Positions 18,344-26,996 of a stretch of DNA of 60,521 nt are shown piece by piece. The stretch covers positions 1-60,521 of the forward strand of contig CAJQLX010000011.1 of NCBI GenBank assembly GCA_905479265.1, given 5' to 3'. The stretch is from an uncultured Alphaproteobacteria bacterium (GTDB lineage Bacteria > Pseudomonadota > Alphaproteobacteria > UBA7985). How positions within the stretch are numbered: the first letter of the stretch is position 1; every line of letters begins with the position of its first letter. The position numbers and the translations under genes were made by a program. The notes under the pieces are model-generated. The model searched no databases, was not told the DNA's origin, and worked only from the letters and a program-made list of their open reading frames with translations.

Positions 18344-20254
18344 ATGCAACAGATTTTCCGCACAGATCGCGCCGTGAAAAGCCGCAGCAGCATGCTGGCA
18401 CTTGCCGTTGGCGGCGGCGCGTTAACCGCAGCACAACCCGCGCAGGCGCTGCTGTTCAACGGCTTGGACTATCAACTGATTGGTCCAGACGTCTACCAAG
18501 TCAGCTCTGCCCAAGGCTCACAAATGGTTCCAGCAGCGCAAATACCCGATGCCGTCCGAGATGCGCTCGAGGTCTTGGGAGGCTTTGGGACAAGTCCGGG
18601 AATCGTTCCCAATGGTGCCTTTAGCGCTAGCGACGCGCTGATGCTTGCCTATGGTCGCGGTCCGGCTTGGTACACTGACACGGCCAACGTGCTGACGGTC
18701 GCTGGTGTCGCCTCGGCCGGTGTGGTGACCGGCGGCGTGATCCTTCTGGGCGCTGGACCTGATGAGCCCACCATTGAACCCCCTGAACCACCCCTGCCCG
18801 TAAAGGGATATTTCACCGGCAACAACAACATTGATGCGCTGTTATACCCCGCCGATGACCCCATTTCGCCCATGGCACATTGGCTGGGCAGCGGCACCTA
18901 TGATCAACCGGTTGAACTGACCTATTCCTTTGCTGTGGAACGCATGCCGACCACCAGCCTGACGGGGTTTCAAGCCTTTGGCGCGATCGAGCAGCAGCGC
19001 ACCCATGACGTGATGGAATCGCTCGAATCCTTCATCAACGTTACCCTGACTGAGGTCAGCGATCAGGGTGCAGGAACCTACACCGCGGACGGGCTCAATC
19101 GCGGCCACATCAATCTCGGCTATGACGCCAACGGTTTTGTCGATGATCCGCTCGGCATCACCGAAGGATGGGCGATCGTCCCCTATGGCGACGCACCAAA
19201 AATGGAAGAAAACAGCGGCGATGTGCATCTCGATCCCGCTGCGTTTCGCGACATGTACTTCGAAGATCCCCTGGGCGGCGGTGCGACGGTACTTGTCCAC
19301 GAAATCGGTCACGCTCTGGGTTTAGGCCATCCGTTCGAAGACCCGCTGATGGACGATTGGCTCGACACCGACCTCTATACTGTGATGACCGAGACAATTG
19401 CGTGGTCCAGCGGTGAGGGCGGTCATTCGCCGGCGAGCCTGATGATGTACGATATTGCAGCGCTCCAGCACCTCTATGGCGCCAACACGGCGACCGCGAT
19501 TGGCGATACCGTTTACACGTTTGACAGCGATACCCCGGTGTTCGAAACGATCTGGGACGCGGGCGGCACCGATACCATTGTTCATGTCGGCGCAACCAAC
19601 GTCGTGGTCGATTTAACACCGGGCAGTCTGAGCACGCTCGGTGGACTGCCGCTGACCAAATGGGTCACGGCGGTGGAGGAGCTGACCGACGCGCCCCTGT
19701 TGATCCAAGACGTGTCCGTTGTCAGTGGGGCCAGTCACTTGAGCGCTGACGTGTCCAACGATGGAACAGAATTCGCCATCATTTCCGACGCTGAAACCTA
19801 CTGGATGGGCGGGGTGGAGTTTGAGGTGGTTTTCTCCGATGCTACGTCGGAAAACTTTGTGCTGACCGACCTTGTGCGCCCGACATCCTATGGCAACGTC
19901 GGCATCGCCTTTGACGTGATGATCGAGAACGTGACGACCGACGCTGGCAACGACACAATCTATGGCAACGAGGCCAGCAACCGGATCGATCCCGGCGCAG
20001 GATCGGATTTCATGATTGGCGGAGACGGGGCGGATGTCTTTATTTTCAGGCCCGGATACGGCAGCGACGAAGTGGGTGATTTCGAATCGGGGTACGACAG
20101 CATCGAATTACAGGGCTTTTCGCTCGACGATTATACGACGACCTACACCGGGTACTCGACAACCCTCTCTTTCAACACGGGCGACGAGCTCATTTTGTAC
20201 TGGGAAGACCCGCTGGTCGAGCTTTACGCCACTGACTCCGTTTATGTGGCTTAA
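18344..20254 (+). CDS. Serralysin-like (M10) secreted zinc metalloprotease
   Basis: Predicted extracellular metalloprotease of 636 residues. The zinc site HEIGHALGLGH lies at residues 319-329 (ligands His319, His323, His329; base Glu320). A Met-turn follows (YTVMTETIAW), then the M10 landmark MMYDIAALQHLYGAN. The C-terminus has a short RTX-type region (DAGNDTIYGN, GSDFMIGGDGADVFIF), which in serralysins binds Ca2+ and carries a type I secretion signal. It is unusual for about 200 extra N-terminal residues with two hydrophobic stretches (MLALAVGGGALTAA and VLTVAGVASAGVVTGGVILL, the latter cut by its core VVTGGVILL) and a Pro/Glu-rich linker. GGTGA precedes the ATG at 18344; the frame is open from 18230. 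No secretion genes are adjacent. Confidence 0.85.
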   Translation: MQQIFRTDRAVKSRSSMLALAVGGGALTAAQPAQALLFNGLDYQLIGPDVYQVSSAQGSQMVPAAQIPDAVRDALEVLGGFGTSPGIVPNGAFSASDALMLAYGRGPAWYTDTANVLTVAGVASAGVVTGGVILLGAGPDEPTIEPPEPPLPVKGYFTGNNNIDALLYPADDPISPMAHWLGSGTYDQPVELTYSFAVERMPTTSLTGFQAFGAIEQQRTHDVMESLESFINVTLTEVSDQGAGTYTADGLNRGHINLGYDANGFVDDPLGITEGWAIVPYGDAPKMEENSGDVHLDPAAFRDMYFEDPLGGGATVLVHEIGHALGLGHPFEDPLMDDWLDTDLYTVMTETIAWSSGEGGHSPASLMMYDIAALQHLYGANTATAIGDTVYTFDSDTPVFETIWDAGGTDTIVHVGATNVVVDLTPGSLSTLGGLPLTKWVTAVEELTDAPLLIQDVSVVSGASHLSADVSNDGTEFAIISDAETYWMGGVEFEVVFSDATSENFVLTDLVRPTSYGNVGIAFDVMIENVTTDAGNDTIYGNEASNRIDPGAGSDFMIGGDGADVFIFRPGYGSDEVGDFESGYDSIELQGFSLDDYTTTYTGYSTTLSFNTGDELILYWEDPLVELYATDSVYVA

Positions 20255-20351
20255 AGTGCTGGCTTTCATGCACGCGTTGCAGGTGGACAAAGCGCGAGCC
20301 AGCCTCTAAACACGGCCTCTAATTCAAGAAGTCTCCAAAGGGAGCCCAGAA

Positions 20352-21089
20352 ATGGCACATAAAAAAGCAGGCGGTAGTTCGCGGAACGGTCGCGACTCAG
20401 AAAGTAAACGCCTCGGCGTAAAGCGTTACGGCGGCGAGCTCGTAACAGCTGGCAACATTATCGTGCGTCAGCGCGGTACGAAATTCCACCCAGGCACCAA
20501 CATGGGCTTGGGCCGCGACCACACGCTGTTCGCACTGTCCGATGGTTACGTGAAGTTCCACGTTGGCCAGCGCGGTCGTTCTTTGGTGTCCGTCGTTGAC
20601 GAGAACCCAAACACGCCGCCGTCCAGCGCCAAGAAAATTGGTGCGCCGACCGCTTCTGCAAAAGCAGCAGCAGCCGTAGCGGTGGCTTCCGCAGCCGTTT
20701 CAACCAAGGCTGAAGCAAAGAAAGCTGCGCCAAAGGCTGAAAAGAAGGCCGAAGCACCAAAGGCTGAAGCGAAGAAAGCTGAGGCGCCTAAGGCGACAGA
20801 AAAGCCAAAGAAGGCAGCAGCGAAGAAAGAGAAGTTCGTAACGGACGCGCCAGCGCCAACGAACCTGCTCAAAGAAGCGCCGACCGATGTTGACGATCTG
20901 AAGAAAATCAAAGGCGTCGGACCGAAGTTCGAAGGCCTGCTGAACTCTTTCGGTATCTACCAGTACGCACAGCTTGCTGCTTTCTCTGCGAAAGACGTTG
21001 AGTGGCTGGCCGCTGAGCTTGGCTCCTTCCCTGATCGCATCGACCGTGATGAGTGGGTGAAGCAAGCCGGTGAACTCGCTAAGGGCTAA
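20352..21089 (+). CDS. rpmA: Ribosomal protein L27 fused to a Lys/Ala-rich linker and a helix-hairpin-helix domain
   Basis: Residues 1 to about 87 are a complete bacterial L27 (large subunit, near the peptidyl-transferase centre): [35 protein letters not shown] (core GNIIVRQRG), [17 protein letters not shown] and [10 protein letters not shown]. Normal L27 ends near residue 85-90. Here a linker of about 85 residues rich in Ala, Lys, Glu and Pro (repeats of KAEAPK and KKAEAPK) joins a C-terminal domain of about 70 residues: [23 protein letters not shown] (core [12 protein letters not shown]), [15 protein letters not shown] and [15 protein letters not shown]. This is the helix-hairpin-helix (H3TH-like) module seen at the C-termini of some alphaproteobacterial NuoE and L21 proteins. 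GGGAG lies just upstream of the ATG. No rplU precedes it, although rplU-rpmA is the usual order. A strong terminator follows. Confidence 0.93.
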   Translation: MAHKKAGGSSRNGRDSESKRLGVKRYGGELVTAGNIIVRQRGTKFHPGTNMGLGRDHTLFALSDGYVKFHVGQRGRSLVSVVDENPNTPPSSAKKIGAPTASAKAAAAVAVASAAVSTKAEAKKAAPKAEKKAEAPKAEAKKAEAPKATEKPKKAAAKKEKFVTDAPAPTNLLKEAPTDVDDLKKIKGVGPKFEGLLNSFGIYQYAQLAAFSAKDVEWLAAELGSFPDRIDRDEWVKQAGELAKG

Positions 21090-21112
21090 ACCGCCGCGCG
21101 CCGTGAAACACG

Positions 21113-21152
21113 AAAAAGGCCCGCAGGATGTTCGATCCTGCGGGCCTTTTTT
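21113..21152. terminator. Strong bidirectional terminator between rpmA and betB
   Basis: aaaaaggcccgcaggat pairs with atcctgcgggcctttttt around gttcg. The stem is over 12 bp and GC-rich, with an A-run on the left and a T-run on the right, serving the convergent rpmA and betB genes. Confidence 0.9.
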
Positions 21153-21172
21153 ATGTCTCTAGCCTTGGGACG

Positions 21173-22624
21173 TTAGTACGACCCTTCAAATTTTGACAGG
21201 TCCATGTAAGTGGAGCGCACTTCGGTATAGCCCTCCAGCGCAAACCGGCTGTTTTCCCGACCGAATCCGCTTTGCTTCGACCCGCCAAAGGGCATGTCTG
21301 GCGGACAAATGTTGTAGGTGTTGACCCAAACCGATCCCGAAACCAACTGGTCCGCGACGCGATGCGCACGGGCGAGATTGGTGGTCATCAAACCAGCACC
21401 CAAGCCAAAGAACGTATCGTTGGCCCGTCGCACGGCTTCATCCTCGTCATCAAAGACCAAGACCGACATCACCGGCCCAAAAATCTCCTCGCGCACGATC
21501 CGCATGTCATCCGTACAGCCGGAGAACACGGTTGGCTCAACGAAGTAGCCGTTCTCAAACCCTTGCGGAGACACGCGATTGCCGCCGGCCAAAAGGGTCG
21601 CCCCTTCGTTTTTGCCGATTTCGATGTAGTCCATGACCTTGTTCAAATGCTCTTCGGAAATCAGCGCGCCCATGTGGACTTCCGGGTCCATCGGGTCGCC
21701 GACGCGAATGGTGGCCGTGCGGCGTGCGACCTCGGCCAGAAACGTGTCAGCGATCGACCGGTGCACAAAAACCCGCGTGCCGTTCGAACATACTTCACCC
21801 GAGGTATAGAAGTTCGCCGACAGCGCCACGCCAACAGCATCGTCCAAATCGGCATCTTCAAACACAATCAGCGGTGACTTTCCGCCCAACTCAAGCGTCA
21901 CCTTTTTCAGCGTGTCGGCGGCCTGCTTGATGATGAGCTTGCCGGTATCAACCCCGCCGGTCAGCGAGACTTTGGCGATTCCCGGATGCTCGCAAATCGC
22001 CCGACCGATAGTATGATCCCCCTGTACCACGCTAAACAGGCCACTGGGCAAGCCCGCCTCGTGCAGGGCGTCGGCCACCTCATAGGCTGTTAGCGGCGTT
22101 TCCTCGGACGGCTTGAGGATGAAGGCGTTGCCTGCGGCCAGCGCCGGTGCCGCTTTCCAGCACGCGATTTGCGTGGGGTAGTTCCAAGCGCCAATACCGG
22201 CACAAACGCCCAAGGGCACGCGCTGTGTGAAGCCAACAGCGCCAGGATAGGTGTGATAGGTGCCGGGCATATCGCGGGCGATGCCGCCGAAATATTCAAG
22301 CGCATCGGGGCCGGAAGGGACATCACCGCTTTCGGCTTCCGCGATGGCTTTGCCGACGTCCTGTACCTCCACCCGCGCGACCTGCTCGTTGCGATCTTGA
22401 AGGATTTTTGCAGCCCGAAGCAGGATGCGTCCGCGCTCGGTTCCACTGGTTGCCGCCCATGCTTTTTGGGCCTCAGCTGCGTCGGCCACAATCTCATCGA
22501 GTAACGCGGCAGAGGTTGGCTCGATGCGGGCGATGACTTCCCCGGTTGCCGGATAAATCTTGTCAAACGGCTCCAAACCAGAATGCCGCGATTGCCCGCC
22601 CACGTAAGTATGCTTCATGATCAT
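21173..22624 (-). CDS. betB: Betaine-aldehyde dehydrogenase
   Basis: NAD(P)-dependent aldehyde dehydrogenase that oxidises betaine aldehyde to the osmoprotectant glycine betaine. The 483-residue product is the BetB length. It shows PATGEVIARI, LGVCAGIGAWNYPTQIACWK (core GIGAWNYPTQ), FILKPSEETPLTA, the general base in LELGGKSPLIVFEDAD, and the catalytic Cys in SGEVCSNGTRVFV. The ending PFGGSKQSGFGREN is typical. Two starts, ATG at 22624 and ATG at 22618, are possible. The leader before them is only a terminator hairpin from the upstream msrP cluster, so any Shine-Dalgarno (GGAAGGGCGG) lies within that hairpin's arm. No betA, betC or betI is present in the window. Confidence 0.92.
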   Translation of the reverse strand: MIMKHTYVGGQSRHSGLEPFDKIYPATGEVIARIEPTSAALLDEIVADAAEAQKAWAATSGTERGRILLRAAKILQDRNEQVARVEVQDVGKAIAEAESGDVPSGPDALEYFGGIARDMPGTYHTYPGAVGFTQRVPLGVCAGIGAWNYPTQIACWKAAPALAAGNAFILKPSEETPLTAYEVADALHEAGLPSGLFSVVQGDHTIGRAICEHPGIAKVSLTGGVDTGKLIIKQAADTLKKVTLELGGKSPLIVFEDADLDDAVGVALSANFYTSGEVCSNGTRVFVHRSIADTFLAEVARRTATIRVGDPMDPEVHMGALISEEHLNKVMDYIEIGKNEGATLLAGGNRVSPQGFENGYFVEPTVFSGCTDDMRIVREEIFGPVMSVLVFDDEDEAVRRANDTFFGLGAGLMTTNLARAHRVADQLVSGSVWVNTYNICPPDMPFGGSKQSGFGRENSRFALEGYTEVRSTYMDLSKFEGSY

Positions 22625-22665
22625 GAAAAAACCGCCCTTCCAGCTCTGTCTCAGAAGGGCGGTTT
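22625..22665 (-). terminator. Terminator of the msrP cluster that abuts the betB start codon
   Basis: Arms aaaccgcccttc (22629-22640) and gaagggcggttt (22654-22665) pair perfectly over 12 bp with a 13-nt loop. On the minus strand the stem is followed by a T-run and then, after one more base, by the betB ATG. It therefore fits as an intrinsic terminator for the upstream minus-strand genes while also masking the betB ribosome-binding site. Confidence 0.75.
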
Positions 22666-22696
22666 AGCATTAGGTCGGGGTCAAAGACAGGCGGTT

Positions 22697-23119
22697 TTAC
22701 GGAAGCCGCACAATCCGCCCAATCCCCCAGCCCAGGCCCAGCAAAGCAGCGCCGACCACAGCGACCGTTACCGGCGTTTGGAACAGAATGGGACGGACAA
22801 CATTAAACCAAGGGTCTGTTGGGTTTGGTAACCAAAAGAACAGCTTTCGCTCGATGAACACTTGGAACAAGTCGAGGCTGAAGTTGTGCGCGAGGTACCA
22901 AATATCGATGATTTCCAGCGTGAGCGCCGTCACTGGGTTGGCGATAAAGATACCAACCCCGTACGCCACCAGCCCAAGAGCAAGGCTGGCGATGCCCACG
23001 ATCCGCAACACCAACGCAAGCCAGCTCAGGCCGCGTCGCACAATGAGATCACGGCGGCTGAGTTTGGGGCTTTTGGGCCGGGTTTTTGACTTCAGTGCAG
23101 GGCGCGATGCAGCGGCCAT
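22697..23119 (-). CDS. Small inner-membrane protein of unknown function, next to msrP
   Basis: I do not recognise a family. The 140-residue product has a basic cytoplasmic-looking N-terminus (KSKTRPKSPKLSRRDL), a long hydrophobic segment (LVLRIVGIASLALGLVAYGV), an amphipathic middle with several aromatic residues (DIWYLAHNFSLDLF, KLFFWLPNP), and a second hydrophobic segment near the C-terminus (TVAVVGAALLGLGWGIG). It starts 12 bp after the stop of msrP and is surely co-transcribed. MsrQ, the usual haem-binding partner of MsrP, is about 200 residues with several His ligands. This protein has one His and only two clear helices, so it is not MsrQ. It may assist MsrP or be unrelated. Confidence 0.75.
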   Translation of the reverse strand: MAAASRPALKSKTRPKSPKLSRRDLIVRRGLSWLALVLRIVGIASLALGLVAYGVGIFIANPVTALTLEIIDIWYLAHNFSLDLFQVFIERKLFFWLPNPTDPWFNVVRPILFQTPVTVAVVGAALLGLGWGIGRIVRLP

Positions 23120-23131
23120 CGTTTCAGTTCC

Positions 23132-24103
23132 TTAGAAGAAGACCGAGCGGTCAGAATCGCGGCCAGCGTAAAGCGATGCGACTTGGTTCGCGTAACCGTT
23201 GTAAATCTGTGTTGGGATCTGCTTGCCGCCTTGCCCAATGTCACGTTCCTGCGCTTGGCTCCAGCGTCGGTGCGGCACGTCCGGGTTCACATTGGCGAAG
23301 AAGCCGTACTCTGAGGGCCCGCTCGCCATCCAGAATGTCGTTGGCATTTCCGAGACAAAGTCGATCCGCGTGATGCCCTTGTTGTGCTTAAATCCGTATT
23401 TCCACGGAACCGCCAGGCGCATCGGCGCGCCGTTTTGCTTTGGCAGGGGCTCGCCGTACAGACCGGTCACCATAAACGCCAGATCGTTGGTTGCTTCCTT
23501 GAGCTCCAACCCTTCGACATAGGGGAAAGGCCAACGGCTGCGGTATTGGTTGCGCGCCTCTTCAGGGCGGTTGAACGACGTCAGCACAACGTATTTTGCG
23601 TCGGATGTTGGGTCCGCGAGGCGCACCAGCTCCTTCAGCGCAAAACCGGACCACGGCACGACCATCGACCACGCTTCCACACAGCGGTGGCGGTAGACCC
23701 GCTCTTCGATCGGCATCTTCCGGACCAGCTCTTCGAAATCCAGGGTCATGGGGTTGTTCACCAAGCCGCCGATTTCCACCGGCCACGGATCGATCGTCAG
23801 CTTCTGCGCATTCTTCGCAATCTTCTTCGACGTACCGAATTCGTAGTAATTGTTGTACGTCGATGCCGTCTCGAAATCCGTCAACGGACGGTTATTCAGC
23901 GTGCTGGCATAGTTGGGATTCTTCCGCGCGGGGTAAAGATCGCTGGTGTCACCAAAAGCAGGCATGGCGCCCGACAGCGCAAGGCCAGCCCCGACGGAGC
24001 CAATGCCCAGGCCTTTCAAAATGGCGCGGCGGTTTTGATATGTTGTTTGGTCGGTTGCTGCGCTCTCTGGCAGCCACCAGTCAGGCCGGATGATTGGCTT
24101 CAT
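23132..24103 (-). CDS. msrP: Periplasmic protein-methionine-sulfoxide reductase catalytic subunit MsrP (YedY)
   Basis: Molybdopterin enzyme that repairs oxidised methionine in periplasmic proteins. The 323-residue product has a Tat signal (NRRAILKGLGIG, Arg25-Arg26, then a hydrophobic run) for folded export. The Mo-ligating Cys141 lies in YRHRCVEAWSMVVPW. Other YedY features are PWPVEIGGLV, SFNRPEEA, and the late GAPMRLAVPWKYGFK. The start at 24103 has GGGAG 7 nt upstream; the frame is open to 24178 without similarity. The electron donor MsrQ is not seen downstream. The next gene is an unknown two-helix membrane protein instead. Confidence 0.92.
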   Translation of the reverse strand: MKPIIRPDWWLPESAATDQTTYQNRRAILKGLGIGSVGAGLALSGAMPAFGDTSDLYPARKNPNYASTLNNRPLTDFETASTYNNYYEFGTSKKIAKNAQKLTIDPWPVEIGGLVNNPMTLDFEELVRKMPIEERVYRHRCVEAWSMVVPWSGFALKELVRLADPTSDAKYVVLTSFNRPEEARNQYRSRWPFPYVEGLELKEATNDLAFMVTGLYGEPLPKQNGAPMRLAVPWKYGFKHNKGITRIDFVSEMPTTFWMASGPSEYGFFANVNPDVPHRRWSQAQERDIGQGGKQIPTQIYNGYANQVASLYAGRDSDRSVFF

Positions 24104-24189
24104 CAGACGTCTCCCCGTGTTGATCTTGCAGGTATATCTCAAGCGCCAATGTAGAGCGTTTTTCACGCAATGCGACACACAACGGAAAA

Positions 24190-24222
24190 CAAGTCCTCAC
24201 GCCTCGGTGACCGGAGGACTGT
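24190..24222 (-). terminator. Terminator after folD
   Basis: agtcctc (24192-24198) pairs with gaggact (24214-24220). On the minus strand the stem is followed by a T-rich tgttttcc, fitting a modest intrinsic terminator for folD. Confidence 0.5.
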
Positions 24223-24250
24223 TTTCGCTACCAGCGGGGAGAAGGCCGGC

Positions 24251-25147
24251 TTAGACCTCGGGGTCGTCCAAACCCAAGGAACGGTGCGCAGCGGTCAGGG
24301 TGTTTGCCAGCAGGCAAGCGATGGTCATGGGGCCAACACCACCGGGGACAGGTGTGATCGACCCTGCGTGGCCCAAGCACTCGTCAAAGGCCACGTCGCC
24401 AACCAACTTGGTTTTGCCATCGTCCTTCGGGATCCGATTGATACCCACGTCAATCACGCACGCCCCATCGCGCACCCAATCGCCCCGCACCATCTCAGGA
24501 CGCCCCACGGCGGCAACAAGGATGTCTGCGGTCTTGCACAAAGCCTGCAAATCTTTGGTGCGGGAGTGTGCCACCGTAACGGTAGCATTCGCACCCAGCA
24601 GCAGTTGCGCCATCGGCTTACCGACAATATTCGAGCGCCCAACGATCACAGCATTCGCGCCGGAAATATCGCCCAGCGTGTCTTTAATGAGCATCAGGGA
24701 GCCCCAAGGCGTGCACGGAATGATCGGCTTGTTGCGCCCCGTCGCGCCAATGGACAACCGGCCCACATTGACCTCGTGAAAGCCGTCAACGTCCTTTTCA
24801 GGAACGATCCGGGCCAAGATAGAATCGCTATCCATATGAGCAGGAAGCGGCAGTTGAACCAGAATGCCGTGGATCTTTGGATCCGCGTTCAGATCGTCGA
24901 TCAGGGCTTCAAGTTTCGATTGCTCCGTATTGACCGGCAGCGCGTGGTGGATGGACTCCATGCCGGCTTCGGCGGTCTGCTTGACCTTGTTGCGCACGTA
25001 AACTTGGCTGGCGGCGTCTTCGCCGACGATGACAACGGCAAGACCGGGCTTTGTGCCGTGGCTGCTCATCAACGCATCTGCGCCTGTTTTTACGCGTCCA
25101 CGCAGACCGGCTGCAAAGGCTTTGCCGTCAATCAATTTTGCCGTCAT
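24251..25147 (-). CDS. folD: Bifunctional methylenetetrahydrofolate dehydrogenase/methenyltetrahydrofolate cyclohydrolase FolD
   Basis: One-carbon enzyme that interconverts 5,10-methylene- and 10-formyl-tetrahydrofolate. The 298-residue product matches the family: [14 protein letters not shown] (with the catalytic Lys of the YxxxK motif), [30 protein letters not shown], the NADP motif [18 protein letters not shown] (core GRSNIVGKP), CAVID-type VIDVGIN, and [15 protein letters not shown]. It could serve the one-carbon flow from the dimethylglycine-dehydrogenase-like enzyme elsewhere in the window, though it is a housekeeping gene. It is a single-gene unit. Confidence 0.96.
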   Translation of the reverse strand: MTAKLIDGKAFAAGLRGRVKTGADALMSSHGTKPGLAVVIVGEDAASQVYVRNKVKQTAEAGMESIHHALPVNTEQSKLEALIDDLNADPKIHGILVQLPLPAHMDSDSILARIVPEKDVDGFHEVNVGRLSIGATGRNKPIIPCTPWGSLMLIKDTLGDISGANAVIVGRSNIVGKPMAQLLLGANATVTVAHSRTKDLQALCKTADILVAAVGRPEMVRGDWVRDGACVIDVGINRIPKDDGKTKLVGDVAFDECLGHAGSITPVPGGVGPMTIACLLANTLTAAHRSLGLDDPEV

Positions 25148-25245
25148 GACTCTCGTCCTTGAATGAATAGGTGTCAGGTTGTTGAGCCGACATTAGCCCC
25201 CTGCCCGACAAAAACATTCACCAAAACGACAGGCAATTGCAGGCT

Positions 25246-25557
25246 TTAGCCGTTTACGATCTGAAGCGCCCACGTGCTCAAGAACTGACGCAGCAACCAC
25301 AGGCCACCGAGCAGCACGATGGGGGCAATATCGATGCCGCCAAACTGTGTTGGAATCACGCGGCGAATCAGCGACAGCAGCGGATCAATCAGGGAATGCA
25401 GGCCCGTGTAGACTTGGCTCACCACGGGATTAAAGGCGAATCCGACGTTAAAGACGCGGAGCCAACCAATGACGATGTACACAATAAGAATGAAGTTCAG
25501 GATCGAAATGGCGAAATCGAGAGCCTGGACGATTGTGAACAGTGCAGCGACGAACAT
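25246..25557 (-). CDS. YggT family inner-membrane protein
   Basis: Small membrane protein of 103 residues with one YggT domain: a first helix (ALDFAISILNFILIVYIVIGWL), a conserved loop LHSLIDPLLSLIRRVIPTQFGGIDIAP (core DPLLSLIRRVIP) and a second helix (VLLGGLWLLRQFL). E. coli YggT has two copies of this domain, whereas single-domain versions are usual in alphaproteobacteria. The function is not settled; the family is linked to osmotic homeostasis and cell division. It is downstream of hemA with about 77 bp between. Confidence 0.88.
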   Translation of the reverse strand: MFVAALFTIVQALDFAISILNFILIVYIVIGWLRVFNVGFAFNPVVSQVYTGLHSLIDPLLSLIRRVIPTQFGGIDIAPIVLLGGLWLLRQFLSTWALQIVNG

Positions 25558-25610
25558 AGGTTTTTCCCAGAGCTAAAAGTGTTGCGCCCTGCATATGGGG
25601 CAAAACCGTT

Positions 25611-25632
25611 GAAAATTCGAGGGTGAATTTTC
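25611..25632. terminator. AT-rich hairpin after hemA
   Basis: gaaaattc (25611-25618) and gaattttc (25625-25632) form a perfect 8-bp stem with a 6-nt loop just beyond the hemA stop codon. The stem is A/T-rich and the trailing T content is low, so its strength as a terminator is uncertain. Confidence 0.4.
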
Positions 25633-25634
25633 GG

Positions 25635-26852
25635 CTATGCCGCCGCCGACAGGCTCAAACGATCCCACGTTGCTTTCAGCGCCTCAACCAGATGATCCAT
25701 ATCCTCATCCGAATGCAGCGGCCCGGGCGTAAAGCGCAGGCGCTCCGTCCCGCGCGGCACAGTCGGGTAATTGATCGGCTGGACATAGATGTTGTGATCT
25801 TCGAGCAGAATGTCCGAGGCTTCGCGGCACCGGCGCGCATCGCCGACCAAAACCGGGACGATATGGCTTTCCGACATCATGAATGGCAACTGTGCGGCGC
25901 GCAGCTTGCTTTTCAGCGCCGCCGCCCGCTCTTGCAGCTTGAGCCGTTCTTGCTGGCTGTCTTTGAGGTGTCGCACAGCCTGCAGCGCGCCAGCGGTCAA
26001 GGACGGTGGCAGTGCCGTGGTAAAGATGAACGCCGAAGCATAGGAGCGCACGAAGTCGACAATATCGCTGTTCGCGGCGATGTAGCCGCCCATGCAGCCA
26101 AAGGCCTTCGCCAGTGTGCCCTCGATCACGTCAACCCGGTGCGCCTGCTGATCGCGCTCAGAAACCCCGCCACCGTGCAGACCATAGAGGCCAACGGCGT
26201 GGACTTCGTCGAGATAGGTCAGCGCGTTGTATTTTTCCGCAAGATCACAGATTTTTCCGATGGGCGCGAAGTCGCCTTCCATGGAATAGCAGGACTCGAA
26301 AGCGATGATCTTGGGGCGATCGGGGTCAAGCATGCGTAGCTTGGATTCCAGATCGGCCATGTCATTGTGCGCAAAGATCACCTTTTCCGCTTTTGACCAG
26401 CGCATCGCCTCGATCATCGAGGCATGGTTCAAACGGTCGGACAGCACCACGCAATCTTTTAGATTCGCCGCCAACGTTCCCAGCGCTGCCAGGTTGCTCA
26501 CGTAACCGGAAGTAAAGATCAGCCCGGCTTCCTTGCCGTGCAAATCCGCCAACTCGCGCTCTAGTGCGACGTGCAGGTGGTTGGTGCCGGAGATATTCCG
26601 CGTGCCGCCAACGCCCGCGCCTTGCTCCAAAGCCGCGTCGGCCATGGCTTGCTGCACGTCCGCATTCTGCCCCATGCCCAAATAGTCGTTCGAGCACCAA
26701 ACGGTGATCTCTCGCGACTGACCATTCAGAGGGTCACGGTACATGGCTTTGGGGTGCTTGCCTGATACACGCTCAAGGTTAGCAAAGACGCGATAGCGCC
26801 CTTCTTTGTGCAGGGAAGACAGACTGTCGGCAAAAAAAGAAGCGTAGTCCAC
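25635..26852 (-). CDS. hemA: 5-aminolevulinate synthase HemA
   Basis: PLP enzyme condensing glycine and succinyl-CoA to 5-aminolevulinate, the alphaproteobacterial entry to haem, cobalamin and any bacteriochlorophyll. The 405-residue product closely follows the Rhodobacter protein: [63 protein letters not shown], the PLP-lysine region [13 protein letters not shown] and the end [17 protein letters not shown]. The start codon is GTG at 26852, chosen because MDYA matches the known N-terminus. A divergent region of 144 bp separates it from the nitrilase-family gene. I found no clear FNR-type site there. Confidence 0.95.
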   Translation of the reverse strand: MDYASFFADSLSSLHKEGRYRVFANLERVSGKHPKAMYRDPLNGQSREITVWCSNDYLGMGQNADVQQAMADAALEQGAGVGGTRNISGTNHLHVALERELADLHGKEAGLIFTSGYVSNLAALGTLAANLKDCVVLSDRLNHASMIEAMRWSKAEKVIFAHNDMADLESKLRMLDPDRPKIIAFESCYSMEGDFAPIGKICDLAEKYNALTYLDEVHAVGLYGLHGGGVSERDQQAHRVDVIEGTLAKAFGCMGGYIAANSDIVDFVRSYASAFIFTTALPPSLTAGALQAVRHLKDSQQERLKLQERAAALKSKLRAAQLPFMMSESHIVPVLVGDARRCREASDILLEDHNIYVQPINYPTVPRGTERLRFTPGPLHSDEDMDHLVEALKATWDRLSLSAAA

Positions 26853-26996
26853 GTTTCGGTCTCGTAGCTTTTGCGGTTGACCTTAGATTAAGTGCGTGTG
26901 ACGGCCCTTACCAGTGCGTCATTATGCAAGGGAGCTTCTTAGAAGACGCGACCGACCATTTAAGACACAGGGACACAAATCCAAAAAGGACAGAAT

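Noticed and set aside
26853-26996. FNR/CRP-type site between hemA and the nitrilase-family gene
   Set aside because: A TTGAC half-site is present, but the matching second half is not at the right spacing.
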